Part shown: piece by piece, positions 9,323 to 17,851 of the stretch
Layout of the letters: each line of letters starts with the position of its first letter
Position numbering within the stretch: the stretch's first letter is position 1
Assembly (NCBI GenBank): GCA_019113245.1
Contig: DXHU01000020.1
Span: 28,101 to 92,100, forward strand
DNA: 64,000 nucleotides
Direction: 5' to 3'
Source of the DNA: Candidatus Ornithospirochaeta avicola
Lineage (GTDB): Bacteria; Spirochaetota; Spirochaetia; Sphaerochaetales; Sphaerochaetaceae
The notes under the pieces: generated by a model
Told to the model about the DNA's origin: nothing
Database searches by the model: none
What the model saw: the letters and a program-made list of their open reading frames with translations, nothing else
Position numbers and translations under genes: made by a program

Positions 9323-9354
9323 CCATTGTATTTGAAAAAATAAAATGGTAATAT
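9323..9354 (+). promoter_or_regulatory. FecCD operon promoter overlapped by a 26-bp dyad
   Basis: TTGTAT (9326-9331), 17 nt, TAATAT (9349-9354), then six bases to the ATG at 9361. The dyad CCATT-N16-AATGG (9323-9348) covers the -35 and the spacer and ends at the -10. The same dyad, in the same register, lies on the yedE promoter at 16671-16696, so a shared repressor is likely. Confidence 0.6.
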
Positions 9355-9360
9355 TTACTC

Positions 9361-10362
9361 ATGAGAAACACAAGAAAGGCATACGGCATTGCAATTTTAC
9401 TGTTCTTTCTTGCATTTATTCTGAGTTTTTCAATCGGAAGATACCCTATTGCTCCTTTTGAGCTTATAAAGATTCTTTTTTCAAGAATCATCCCGATTGA
9501 GAGAACCTGGAGCGCCCAGATGGAGACTGTAGTTTTCAATATCAGGCTTCCTCGGGTAGTGCTGTCTCTTTTAATTGGTGCATCTTTAAGTGTAAGCGGA
9601 ATAAGTCTTCAGAGTGTGTTTTCCAATCCCATGGCAAGCCAGGATGTGCTTGGAGCAAGCCAGGCTGCTGCATTCGGGGCATCCCTTGCGCTATTGACGG
9701 GCACAGGATACCTTGCGATGACACTGTCATCGTTTTTCTTCGGTCTTCTTTCTGTTGCCCTTGTAATACTCATATCTCGCTCCATGAGAAACAACCAGAT
9801 GCTTGCCCTGATTCTCGGAGGAATCCTCATCAGCTCGCTTTTCTCATCAGCCACAAGCTTTATCAAGCTGATTGCAGATACAGAGAACACTCTGCCTGCT
9901 ATTACATATTTCCTGATGGGAAGCCTTGCAAGCACAAGGACTTCGGATATAGTGCTGATGATTATCGTTGTATCAGTGGCAATGGTACCTTTAATCCTTA
10001 TTTCCTACCGCCTCAATGCACTGACGCTCAGCAATGATGAGGCTGAGAGCATCGGCGTGGATATAAAGAAGCTTAGAATCGCGGTAATCTGTCTTGCAAC
10101 ATTTCTGACAAGTTCATCTGTGGCAGTAAGCGGGCAGATAAGCTGGATAGGCCTTGTGATTCCGCATTTTTCCCGCCTCATACTCGGAAACAACACAAAA
10201 GATACTCTTCCCTTGTCTGCAATTCTCGGTGCATCTTTCCTTGCATTCGTTGACACTATTTCAAGAAGCATCACAACAAGCGAGATTCCTCTTGGAATAC
10301 TGACAAGCTTCATCGGCGCGCCTGTTTTCCTCTATCTCATAATCGCGGAGGGCAGAAAATGA
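9361..10362 (+). CDS. FecCD/BtuC-family ABC transporter permease
   Basis: The 333-residue permease has about nine to ten hydrophobic segments and the family blocks RLPRVVLSLLIGASLSVSGI..QSVFSNPMASQDVLG and GQISWIGLVIPHFSRLILG. It would dimerise with the ATPase encoded next (four-base overlap) and the binding protein encoded 1.4 kb downstream. The family imports iron-siderophores, haem, cobalamin and, in a few members, molybdate. Substrate cannot be read from the sequence. Sitting among selenium and molybdenum genes and sharing an operator with yedE suggests an oxyanion or metal needed by the hydroxylases (inference). Confidence 0.88.
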   Translation: MRNTRKAYGIAILLFFLAFILSFSIGRYPIAPFELIKILFSRIIPIERTWSAQMETVVFNIRLPRVVLSLLIGASLSVSGISLQSVFSNPMASQDVLGASQAAAFGASLALLTGTGYLAMTLSSFFFGLLSVALVILISRSMRNNQMLALILGGILISSLFSSATSFIKLIADTENTLPAITYFLMGSLASTRTSDIVLMIIVVSVAMVPLILISYRLNALTLSNDEAESIGVDIKKLRIAVICLATFLTSSSVAVSGQISWIGLVIPHFSRLILGNNTKDTLPLSAILGASFLAFVDTISRSITTSEIPLGILTSFIGAPVFLYLIIAEGRK

Positions 10363-11120
10363 TAAGAATAGAAAATCTCTCATTCTCATATGAGCGCGCT
10401 AAAGTACTTGAAAATGTCAGCATTAATTTTGAAGAGAACAGAATCTATTCTGTAATGGGGAGAAACGGCAGCGGGAAGACGACGTTATTCCGCCTCCTCC
10501 TCGGCATCCTCAAGGCGGAAGAAGGAAGCATAAGCATAAACAATATGGATATAAAAAACCTGAGCAGAAGAGAACTTGCTGGATGCATCTCATATATTCC
10601 TCAGATATCGCATCAGGAATTTCCTTTTTCTGTCCTTGATACAGTCATAATGGGGGCAATGAGGAATATGAGCATCTTGGCACGCCCTTCAAGAAGTGAT
10701 GAAAAAAGAGCTGAAGAAATCCTTTCCTCTTTCGGAATCCTGAAGCTGAAGGACAAGAAGATGAATGAAATTTCAGGCGGAGAGAGACAGCTTGTCCTTC
10801 TCTCCAGATCAATGATGCAGGACTCTGCATTCATACTCCTTGATGAACCGGCAAGCAGCCTTGACTATTGCAATCAGGAAATGCTCATGAAAAGGCTCTG
10901 CGAGATAAAGAAGAATGCAGGAATAATCTTCACGACCCATAATCCCGAGCATGCACTCAACTACTCTGATTCAGTTGTTCTTGTAAAAGATGCATCTGTC
11001 TCATCATATGAGAGTGTTTCTTCTTTGCTTGAGAGCAGAGCTCTTGAAAATTTCTTCGATCAGGAGATGGTGATAAGGAAGCTTGATGAGAACAAGCGGT
11101 ACATATGCTATCTGAGGTGA
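10359..11120 (+). CDS. FecE/BtuD-type ABC transporter ATPase
   Basis: A cytosolic ATPase of 253 residues with Walker A GRNGSGKTT (34-42), Q-loop in SYIPQISHQEFPF, signature ISGGERQ (about 134) and Walker B FILLDEPASSLD. It energises the FecCD permease whose stop it overlaps. Its end is followed three bases later by the methyltransferase start. Nothing unusual in the motifs. Confidence 0.92.
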   Translation: MIRIENLSFSYERAKVLENVSINFEENRIYSVMGRNGSGKTTLFRLLLGILKAEEGSISINNMDIKNLSRRELAGCISYIPQISHQEFPFSVLDTVIMGAMRNMSILARPSRSDEKRAEEILSSFGILKLKDKKMNEISGGERQLVLLSRSMMQDSAFILLDEPASSLDYCNQEMLMKRLCEIKKNAGIIFTTHNPEHALNYSDSVVLVKDASVSSYESVSSLLESRALENFFDQEMVIRKLDENKRYICYLR

Positions 11121-11122
11121 GT

Positions 11123-11773
11123 ATGTGGTGGAGCAAGGAGAAAATATATTATTACATCAATGCCGCAGAAAAAAGCTCGTTTCATGAAAACCTTGCATCT
11201 GTGATAATGCCTCATATTTGCAGGAATAAAATGATTCTTGATGCAGGATGTGGGCTTGGATATCTTGCCAGCATCCTTAAAGAAGAAGGATATGAAATAA
11301 AGGCGATAGACAATGATGAGAGTGTAATAAAAGAAGCTGAGAGAATACATAAAAAACATATATTCTCAGCAGCAGATGCATTTGCATTGACTGATGTATA
11401 TGAAACCATAATACTCTCATTTTTCGGCAACATCAGGGAGAATCTGGACTATTTTCTCTCACATGTATCAGGAAACCTGATATATATAACAAGCGCACAC
11501 AGCGGTGTCATATCTGGTTTCAGAAAGGATAAGAGTTGCGATATTGATATATTCCTTGCATCAAGAGACATAAAATTCAAGAAAGAAGAACATGAATTTC
11601 ATTTTGATCAGGTGCTCAAAAGCATTGATGAAGCATATGATTTCATGAGCATCACATATTCTTCTTCAGCCATCTCGAAGCTTGAAAAAAATGAGGATGA
11701 AGAATTCCCGTTTGTAATAAAGAACAGAAAGAAAATATATGTCTATGTAATAGAAAAGGAGGAAGAGACATGA
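11123..11773 (+). CDS. Class I SAM-dependent methyltransferase inside the ABC uptake operon
   Basis: Rossmann-fold methyltransferase of 216 residues with motif I MILDAGCGLGYLA near residue 38 and the acidic motif EIKAIDNDES. Substrate unknown. I chose the ATG at 11123 because GAGGTGA ends three bases before it; the ATG at 11105 would overlap the ATPase by 16 bases. The stop overlaps the binding-protein start (ATGA), so it is a true operon member between the ATPase and the solute-binding gene. It may modify the imported ligand or a carrier (inference); no family name can be given. Confidence 0.8.
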   Translation: MWWSKEKIYYYINAAEKSSFHENLASVIMPHICRNKMILDAGCGLGYLASILKEEGYEIKAIDNDESVIKEAERIHKKHIFSAADAFALTDVYETIILSFFGNIRENLDYFLSHVSGNLIYITSAHSGVISGFRKDKSCDIDIFLASRDIKFKKEEHEFHFDQVLKSIDEAYDFMSITYSSSAISKLEKNEDEEFPFVIKNRKKIYVYVIEKEEET

Positions 11774-12825
11774 AGAAAATTCTCAGCATTATTTTGATTC
11801 TGCTTGTTTCATTATCACTCTTTGCAGGAGGAGCAAAAGAAGAAGTCAAAGAAACAGATACACAATCTACTGAATTTATAGACTCGCTCGGGCGATCTCA
11901 CACATTTGATGGGGAAATTGAGAGAATTGCTCCAAGCGGAAGTCTTTCCCAGATGATACTCTACTCTCTTGAGAGTGAAAAACTTGTCGGGCTCAGCTCT
12001 GACTTATCAGATAACGAGCTGCTGTATATGGATGAAAAGATGGCAGATCTTCCGCTTTTCGGCACATTCTATGGAAAGAAAGCCAATTTGAATAAAGAGG
12101 CCTTAGTTTACGCCTCCCCGGATGTGGTTATCGATGCAGGGGACATAAAGGACGGAATAGCTGAGGATCTTGATAACCTTGAAAAGGAAATAGGAATTCC
12201 GGTAGTCTTCATTGAATGCTTTTTGACAAACACTGCAGATGCCTACAGAAAACTTGGATCTCTTGTAGGAAATGAAGAGAGAGCTGAGATTCTTGCAAGC
12301 TACAGCCAGAAGGCGATTGACAAGGCAGATGAGGCAAGAAATATGATAGAAAATCCTGTAAGCGTATATTATTCCTCATCCCCTGACGGATTGAATGGGA
12401 TTCCTACAGGAAATTTCCATGCAGAGGTAATTGAGCTGGTAGGAGGAGAAAATGTAATTCCAGCCAATTTCTCAAGCGGCTCAAACATCGTATCGCTTGA
12501 GCAGATACTTATCTGGAATCCCGATGTAATCCTGCTTGTAGATGAGAATGCATACAGCCTAGTGACAACAGATCCTTCATGGGCAAGCCTTGATGCAGTG
12601 AAGAACAACCGGGTTTATCTCATTCCTCATAGCCCGTATTCATTTATTGACAATCCCCCTGCAATCAACAGGATAATCGGAATCTACTGGCTGGGCTCTG
12701 TTCTATATCCTGATTTATACAGCGAAATAGACTTAGAGGAAGAAGTCAGAACATTCTATAATCTCTTTTACGGCTACAGCCTCAGCGATGAGGAAGTGAA
12801 AAAACTCCTAACTTCGCAGCCGTAA
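11770..12825 (+). CDS. FecB/BtuF-type periplasmic solute-binding protein
   Basis: A 351-residue exported protein. Residues 1-19 are a signal peptide ending in SLFA before GGAKEE; there is no lipobox cysteine, so it should be free in the periplasm, a form common in spirochaetes. The mature part has the two-lobed class III binding-protein features DSLGRSHTF, ASPDVVIDAG, LEKEIGIPVVFI and SLEQILIWNPDVILL joined by a long helix. It captures the substrate of the preceding permease/ATPase. Last gene of the operon. Confidence 0.87.
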   Translation: MKKILSIILILLVSLSLFAGGAKEEVKETDTQSTEFIDSLGRSHTFDGEIERIAPSGSLSQMILYSLESEKLVGLSSDLSDNELLYMDEKMADLPLFGTFYGKKANLNKEALVYASPDVVIDAGDIKDGIAEDLDNLEKEIGIPVVFIECFLTNTADAYRKLGSLVGNEERAEILASYSQKAIDKADEARNMIENPVSVYYSSSPDGLNGIPTGNFHAEVIELVGGENVIPANFSSGSNIVSLEQILIWNPDVILLVDENAYSLVTTDPSWASLDAVKNNRVYLIPHSPYSFIDNPPAINRIIGIYWLGSVLYPDLYSEIDLEEEVRTFYNLFYGYSLSDEEVKKLLTSQP

Positions 12826-12840
12826 TCCTGCATATGCATT

Positions 12841-12864
12841 AAAATGCCCTCCGTCTGGAGGGCA
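12841..12864 (-). terminator. Intrinsic terminator of ygeW
   Basis: Stem TGCCCTCC/GGAGGGCA (eight pairs) with a four-base loop. Read on the minus strand it is followed by a short TTTT run. It lies between the convergent ends of the binding-protein gene and ygeW. Confidence 0.7.
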
Positions 12865-12871
12865 CTGTCAA

Positions 12872-14074
12872 TCACATTATTCTTTTCTTTTCCTTTAAAA
12901 GAAGCTCCTGAAGCTTTGAACTTGGGCTCTTGAACTTCGAGAGGAAAATCATTGCAGCAATGACATACGGCTTGTAGCTTGCTTCCTTATAAAGAGGAAC
13001 AAGATATCTGTCGAATACGGATGCCTCGACCTCTCCTTCCTTACAGGAAACACCTGTTATGTCTGCAGGCAGGCAGTGCATGTAAAGAGCCTTTCCGTCT
13101 TTTGTAGTCTTCATAAGCTCTTCTGTACATGTCCAGTTCTTGAACTTGGCATTGTTCTCAAGACATCTCTTCTCAAGATCCTTAAGCTCATCAAACCTTC
13201 CTTCTCCTACAAGATTGGTTCTCTCTTCCATCACAGCAAACGGAGCCCATGACTTCGGATATACGATATCTGCGTCCTTGAAAGCTTCTTCCATGCTGTT
13301 GACTCTCTTGTATGAGCCGCCGCTTGCCTCAGCATTCTTCTTGGCAATCTCCTCAACTTCTCCCATCACGTTATAGCCTTCCGGGTGAGCAAGCACGACA
13401 TCCATTCCGAATCTAGTGAACAGTCCGATTACTCCCTGAGGAACAGAAAGCGGCTTGCCATATGAAGGGCTGTATGCCCATGTCATGGCAACTTTCTTGC
13501 CCTTAAGATTCTCTACCCCGCCAAAATGATTAATCACATGAAGGAGGTCTGCCATGCACTGTGTAGGATGATCGATGTCACACTGAAGATTAACAAGAGT
13601 CGGTCTCTGCTCAAGAACACCGTCGCGGTATCCTTCCTGAACAGCCTCACTTACAGTCTTCATGTAGGTGTATCCCTTGCCGATATACATATCGTCCCTG
13701 ATACCGATTACATCAGCCATGAATGAGACCATGTTCGCTGTCTCTCTGACTGTCTCTCCATGAGCAATCTGAGAAAGCTTTTCATCCAGATCCTGAACCT
13801 CAAGGCCAAGAAGATTGCATGCACTTGCAAATGAGAATCTTGTTCTTGTTGAGTTGTCGCGGAAAATGCTGATTCCGAGTCCTGAATCAAAAACCTTGCT
13901 TGAGATATTGTTCTCTCTCATGCCTCTGAGAATCTCTGCAACCTTGAACACAGCAGCAAGCTCATCATCTGTTTCCTTCCACGTGTGGAAGAAATCATTG
14001 AGGTACATGTTATTTGTATCGAGACTGCTCAGTTCTTCAATTAATTTCTTGATTTCTTCAATGCTTTTTGACAT
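12872..14074 (-). CDS. ygeW: Knotted carbamoyltransferase YgeW
   Basis: A 400-residue member of the aspartate/ornithine carbamoyltransferase superfamily, very close to E. coli YgeW along its whole length. The carbamoyl-phosphate loop is STRTR (75-79), and IAHGETVRETANM, CDIDHPTQ and YMHCLPADITGVSC are present. In purine-degrading clusters it is thought to transfer a carbamoyl group to phosphate so that carbamate kinase can make ATP; no kinase is in this window. The start at 14074 is favoured by GGAGG six bases upstream; an ATG at 14095 lacks a ribosome site. Transcribed alone, ending at its own terminator. Confidence 0.93.
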   Translation of the reverse strand: MSKSIEEIKKLIEELSSLDTNNMYLNDFFHTWKETDDELAAVFKVAEILRGMRENNISSKVFDSGLGISIFRDNSTRTRFSFASACNLLGLEVQDLDEKLSQIAHGETVRETANMVSFMADVIGIRDDMYIGKGYTYMKTVSEAVQEGYRDGVLEQRPTLVNLQCDIDHPTQCMADLLHVINHFGGVENLKGKKVAMTWAYSPSYGKPLSVPQGVIGLFTRFGMDVVLAHPEGYNVMGEVEEIAKKNAEASGGSYKRVNSMEEAFKDADIVYPKSWAPFAVMEERTNLVGEGRFDELKDLEKRCLENNAKFKNWTCTEELMKTTKDGKALYMHCLPADITGVSCKEGEVEASVFDRYLVPLYKEASYKPYVIAAMIFLSKFKSPSSKLQELLLKEKKRIM

Positions 14075-14090
14075 TCTGTCCTCCAGATTC

Positions 14091-14119
14091 AGCATAGCAT
14101 GAGAGATGCCTTATTACAA
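14091..14119 (-). promoter_or_regulatory. Probable ygeW promoter
   Basis: Minus strand TTGTAA (14114-14119), 17 nt, TATGCT (14091-14096). Transcription would start just before the GGAGG ribosome site. Moderate match to consensus. Confidence 0.45.
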
Positions 14120-14121
14120 GG

Positions 14122-14149
14122 AAAAAACAAAATGCAACACTTTTTGCAT
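14122..14149 (-). terminator. Intrinsic terminator of the yedE-selD operon
   Basis: Minus strand stem ATGCAA/TTGCAT with a six-base loop followed by TTTTGTTTTTT, beginning two bases after the selD stop. Confidence 0.75.
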
Positions 14150-14151
14150 AA

Positions 14152-15168
14152 TCAGAAATAGATTGTTTTATCTCTTCTTCTGCTGAATGTTCCAATGATT
14201 CTAGCCGGACTTCCGAACTCAGCTATGAAAGAAAGGGCATCCTCTTCATTCATGGCAAGAGCAAGTCCTCCTGAAGTCTGTGGATCAAAGAGAATATCCT
14301 CTTCTTCCCTTTTAAGTCCGCTTCTGTTTTCCACCTTATCCTCAAGATACTCACGGTTTGAATATGCACCTGATGGAATAAAGCCGAGTCTTGCTGCATC
14401 AATTGCTTCTTTTATATAAGGAACTGAAGAAAAATCAAGATCAAAGGAAAGGGATGAAGAGCTTGCCATTTCATAGATATGGCCTAAAAGAGAAAATCCT
14501 GTTATATCAGTTGCGGCATGCACATCGTATTTTATTGCAATGTCCCTGGCCCTCTTATTGAGAGTTAGCATGCTTGAAAGAGCTTCCACTTTTGAAGAGG
14601 AAGAACACTCATCTGCCTTGGATGCCATGTTTATGATTCCTACCCCTATCTTTTTCGTAAGCACCAGGACATCGCCATCATGTGCACCGCAGTTTCTCCA
14701 GAACCTGTCTTTTTGGGCAAATCCCGTGACAGCAAGGCCGAATTTTATGCTCTCATCGCTTATCGTATGTCCGCCTGCAATCACAACCCCGGCTTCCATT
14801 GCCTTATCCCTTGCCCCCAGTATTATGTTCTTGAGGATGCCAAGATCCATGCAGGAAGGGAAAAGGGTTATATTCATCGCAACTGAAGGTTCTCCGCCCA
14901 TGGCATATATATCAGAAATGGAATTTGCAGCACTGATTGCTCCGAATGTATACGGATCATCGGCAACAGGGGGAAAGAAATCTACAGTCTCTATCAGAAC
15001 CCTCCCATCTTCAAGATCATAGACAAGAGCATCATCGCTTGTCTCAAAGCCCACAAGCAGATTCTCTTTTCTTTCCATCTTTATTGAAGAGAGCACCTCT
15101 TCAAGCTTTCCAACTGGAAGCTTTGCCGCGCATCCTGAAGTCTTTACTAGTTTTGTAAGCTGTACCAT
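14152..15168 (-). CDS. selD: Selenide, water dikinase
   Basis: It makes selenophosphate from selenide and ATP, the donor for selenocysteine, selenouridine and labile selenium cofactors. The 338 residues carry the glycine-rich N-terminus SGCAAK (residues 11-16): Cys13 matches the essential Cys/Sec17 and Lys16 the essential Lys20 of E. coli, while the second cysteine is alanine, as in many Firmicutes. SDIYAMGG, AGGHTI, and PQTSGGLA are intact. It is a cysteine, not selenocysteine, enzyme. The start overlaps the DUF3343 gene by 22 bases. Last gene of the yedE operon. Confidence 0.95.
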   Translation of the reverse strand: MVQLTKLVKTSGCAAKLPVGKLEEVLSSIKMERKENLLVGFETSDDALVYDLEDGRVLIETVDFFPPVADDPYTFGAISAANSISDIYAMGGEPSVAMNITLFPSCMDLGILKNIILGARDKAMEAGVVIAGGHTISDESIKFGLAVTGFAQKDRFWRNCGAHDGDVLVLTKKIGVGIINMASKADECSSSSKVEALSSMLTLNKRARDIAIKYDVHAATDITGFSLLGHIYEMASSSSLSFDLDFSSVPYIKEAIDAARLGFIPSGAYSNREYLEDKVENRSGLKREEEDILFDPQTSGGLALAMNEEDALSFIAEFGSPARIIGTFSRRRDKTIYF

Positions 15169-15392
15169 TTTCCATCCCTGAAGGAGAAAACACCTTCTGC
15201 TTTTATGCTGTTCTTAAGCCTCTGATAATCAGAAGAGGCAATTAATAAAGCGCTCTGGCAGGATGAAGAGATTTCTCTTGGGGTTGGAATGATCCGGGCC
15301 TGGAGAAAGAGCTCTTTGGCCTTCAACTCTGCCTTGAGCGTCTGATAATGCGAGGTGAATGTCAGGACTGTTCTCTGATCATAAGACGCCAT
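15147..15392 (-). CDS. DUF3343 protein (putative Se/S carrier)
   Basis: An 81-residue protein with the family core FTSHYQTLKAELKAK, followed by the strongly conserved IIPTPREISSSC..AL, including a single cysteine suited to carry sulfur or selenium as a persulfide/perselenide. Its family is recurrently encoded beside yedF, selD and cysteine desulfurases. Function is inferred from this linkage. Overlaps its upstream neighbour by 31 bases and selD by 22, indicating tight coupling. Confidence 0.82.
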   Translation of the reverse strand: MASYDQRTVLTFTSHYQTLKAELKAKELFLQARIIPTPREISSSCQSALLIASSDYQRLKNSIKAEGVFSFRDGKWYSLQN

Positions 15393-15574
15393 AGCATTCC
15401 TTCTTCTTTTATTTCCACAGCATATCCTGTCGCCTCAGCATAACGCTTGACGTTCTCCTTGCTTGCAACATTGTCAACAAGGATATCAATTCCATCCTTG
15501 TTTTCTTTTAAAGCCTTCTTTGCCATTATCACCGGCTCAGGGCAGCTTAAGCCTTTCGCATTATATTCATTCAT
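15362..15574 (-). CDS. TusA/YedF-type sulfur/selenium carrier protein
   Basis: A 70-residue SirA/TusA-fold protein with the CPEPV motif at residues 11-15, whose cysteine carries the chalcogen. It equals the N-terminal domain of the selenium-metabolism protein YedF; the C-terminal DsrE-like half of full YedF is absent and may be replaced by the separate DUF3343 protein. The start overlaps the yedE stop by eight bases. Confidence 0.85.
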   Translation of the reverse strand: MNEYNAKGLSCPEPVIMAKKALKENKDGIDILVDNVASKENVKRYAEATGYAVEIKEEGMLWRLMIREQS

Positions 15575-16658
15575 TTTCTTTCCTCCTGTTCTTTATAGTT
15601 ACAGTTGCGGCAATAAGGAAAAGAACCGCGATGAGAATAATAAGAACAACCTTTCCTCTCAATGACGGGCCTCCTATGCTTTCAGCGCTTGCAGCTGATG
15701 ATGCAAGTGAGAAATTATGGGCAAATGCCGCTCCTATGAAAAATCCAAGTGTTGATATAGCACTGTCAGAGTTTCCCTCTCCTGCAAGAATGAGCTGCCT
15801 TAGCGGACAGCCGCCTATGAGGACAGAACCGAAGCCAACAGCATATAAACCGAGAAGATTCCATAGCTGTGCCTGATGAGCAACGCTCTGAGAGGAAAAA
15901 CCAAGCTTAAAGGTGCCTGTTAACAGAGAGAACACAAGATTGAAGATGAAAACAGAAAGCAGAGCAAAAAGGAGCGTAAAGTCCTTTATAAGGAATGTAT
16001 CCCTTATTCCTCCTGCAAAACACATTCTTGATTTCTGTGCGCATGCTCCTACAGCAAGGCCTGCAAGAAGCGAAAGAAAAACCGGAGCTCTCATTGATCC
16101 CGGACCGGAGGTGCTGAATGCCAGAATGGAAGGAAAAGCTATGAGAATTACAAAGAATACTATATTTATGAGGCTGATTGCACTTCCTTCAAGCGCATTC
16201 TGCTTTTCAGCTCTTCCAAGAGAGAACCCGGCATTGAGGAATAAGCATCCTGTGAAGATTCCGAGAATGAATCCGATAAGCCCTACAAAGGCGTTTAAAT
16301 CCCCTGCAGAAAGACGCAGCACCATGCGTAGCGGGCAACCGAGGAACACCAGAGCACCCACAGCTACAATAAAGCCTATTGCAAAGCGAAGGAAAGGAGA
16401 ACTGCCTCCGCGAGGCCTGAATTCGCCCGTAATAAGAGAAATTGCAAAAGATCCAAGCACAAGGCCGATTATCTCGGGGCGCATGTACTGGACAGTCTGT
16501 GTGCTGTGAAGCTTCACTGATCCTGCGATATCCCGGATGAAGCATGCGATACAGAATCCCATGTTCCCAGGGTTGCCAAAATAAACGAGAAGAGTTGAGA
16601 ACAAAGCCACAACAAGACCGGTGAGAAGCAAAAGTATTTTATCTTTCTTTAAGCTCAT
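15567..16658 (-). CDS. yedE: YedE-family putative selenium transporter
   Basis: A 363-residue polytopic membrane protein with about ten hydrophobic segments built as two similar halves, each with a GCPLR motif (LGCPLRMVLRL and IGGCPLRQLILAGEG), the hallmark of YeeE/YedE thiosulfate/selenium channels. The family member beside selD and yedF is assigned as a selenium transporter, probably moving a selenium compound into the cell. First gene of the yedE-tusA-DUF3343-selD operon. ATG follows TAAAAT by six bases with no ribosome site, so the mRNA is probably leaderless. Confidence 0.87.
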   Translation of the reverse strand: MSLKKDKILLLLTGLVVALFSTLLVYFGNPGNMGFCIACFIRDIAGSVKLHSTQTVQYMRPEIIGLVLGSFAISLITGEFRPRGGSSPFLRFAIGFIVAVGALVFLGCPLRMVLRLSAGDLNAFVGLIGFILGIFTGCLFLNAGFSLGRAEKQNALEGSAISLINIVFFVILIAFPSILAFSTSGPGSMRAPVFLSLLAGLAVGACAQKSRMCFAGGIRDTFLIKDFTLLFALLSVFIFNLVFSLLTGTFKLGFSSQSVAHQAQLWNLLGLYAVGFGSVLIGGCPLRQLILAGEGNSDSAISTLGFFIGAAFAHNFSLASSAASAESIGGPSLRGKVVLIILIAVLFLIAATVTIKNRRKENE

Positions 16659-16717
16659 GACATGATTTTACCATTGTAAAACTCATTTAACAATGGAAAA
16701 TATGCTATAATCATCCT
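16659..16717. promoter_or_regulatory. Divergent yedE / desulfurase promoters with shared dyad operator
   Basis: For yedE (minus): TTGTTA (16688-16693), 17 nt, TAAAAT (16665-16670), six bases to ATG 16658. For the desulfurase-like gene (plus): extended -10 TGCTATAAT (TATAAT at 16706-16711), six bases to ATG 16718. Between them lies the dyad CCATTGT-N12-ACAATGG (16671-16696), which covers the yedE -35 and spacer. No Shine-Dalgarno on either side. The TetR protein encoded at 18785 is a candidate ligand-responsive repressor (inference). Confidence 0.65.
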
Positions 16718-17851
16718 ATGAAACGCATCTATCTGGACAACAGCGCTACAAGCTTTCCAAAAGCTCCCCACCTTGCAGAAAAACTCAGAGACTATGTTTT
16801 AAACGATGATGGAGCAGTTAACAGGACATATTCTGAAGCCTCAATAAAGAATCTTGAGATGATTGCAGAGCTGAGAGTAAAGCTATGCCGTTTTTATAAC
16901 GGGCCATCCGATGAATGCGTAATATTCACCCATACCATAACAGAAGCTCTCAATACACTTATAAATGGCTACTTTTCAAAAGGCGATCATATCATAATCT
17001 CCCCCTATGAACATAATGCGGTATTAAGGGCTCTGACACTGCATGAAATTGAGTACTCACCTTTGCCCCTGTGCGAGAACAACAGAGTCGACACAGCATC
17101 TGCAGAAAGCCTGATAAGAAAAAACACAAAGGCAATAATCTGCACGGCAGTATCAAATGTGAATGGAAGCATAGTTGATTTAAAAGCACTTGGAGAAACA
17201 GCATCAAAGCATAGCCTGAAATTCATCGTTGATACTGCTCAGGCAAGTCCATATATTGACATAGACATGAAGAGGGACAATATAACTGCACTTGCATTCA
17301 CAGCCCATAAGGGATTCATGTCAATTGAAGGAAGCGGTGGATTCATAATCCAGAAAGGAGAGGAGAAAAACATTAGAGTGCTTATCGCCGGAGGGAGCGG
17401 AAGCGACAGCGGCAATCCTTATATGCCTGAAATGCTTCCGGATAAATTTGAAGCAGGAACATTCTCAACCCCTTCTCTCTTCTCATTCTCTTACTCACTT
17501 GATTATGTATTATCCCATCTTGATGAGATAAGGAAAAAGAGCAAGGAGAATACGGAGTATTTGAAGCAGGCACTGATGAGGATAAAAGGAATAAAAGTTG
17601 TTGAAAGCGGAAATGAGGAAGATATCATTCCTCTCATTTCAGTAACATCTGAAAAGGATTTATCATTAATTGCACTCTCTCTTTCTGAAAAATGCGGAGC
17701 GGAAGTGAGAGTGGGGATTCACTGCTCACCCCTTGCACATAAGGCACTTGGCACATACCCTGAAGGTACTCTGCGCTTTTCACCATCGTGCTTCACAGCA
17801 AAGGAAGAGCTTGATGAAGTAATAAACGCGTTAAAGGAGATAGCAGGATGA
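16718..17851 (+). CDS. Class V aminotransferase, cysteine desulfurase-like (selenium-linked)
   Basis: A 377-residue PLP enzyme of the cysteine desulfurase family that is linked to yedF/selD (EF2568 type). It would release sulfur from cysteine, or selenium from selenocysteine, for SelD or for the sulfido/selenido ligand of molybdenum hydroxylases. It has NSATSFPK, TEALNT, VDTAQA, and the PLP lysine in TAHKGFM (Lys198). The C-terminal RVGIHCSPLAHKALGT carries the conserved cysteine near 341. Leaderless-type start. First gene of an operon with xdhC-like and tetR. Confidence 0.88.
   Translation: MKRIYLDNSATSFPKAPHLAEKLRDYVLNDDGAVNRTYSEASIKNLEMIAELRVKLCRFYNGPSDECVIFTHTITEALNTLINGYFSKGDHIIISPYEHNAVLRALTLHEIEYSPLPLCENNRVDTASAESLIRKNTKAIICTAVSNVNGSIVDLKALGETASKHSLKFIVDTAQASPYIDIDMKRDNITALAFTAHKGFMSIEGSGGFIIQKGEEKNIRVLIAGGSGSDSGNPYMPEMLPDKFEAGTFSTPSLFSFSYSLDYVLSHLDEIRKKSKENTEYLKQALMRIKGIKVVESGNEEDIIPLISVTSEKDLSLIALSLSEKCGAEVRVGIHCSPLAHKALGTYPEGTLRFSPSCFTAKEELDEVINALKEIAG

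Noticed and set aside
9361..12825. Calling the FecCD operon an iron-siderophore or cobalamin importer
   Set aside because: The family covers several ligands and no riboswitch or Fur-like site was seen; context points elsewhere, so the substrate is left open.
14132..14149. TGCAA/TTGCA palindrome ahead of ygeW, similar to the one at the ygfK promoter
   Set aside because: It begins two bases after the selD stop and is followed by a T-run, so it is explained as the selD terminator; its spacing (six bases) also differs from the ygfK site (four).
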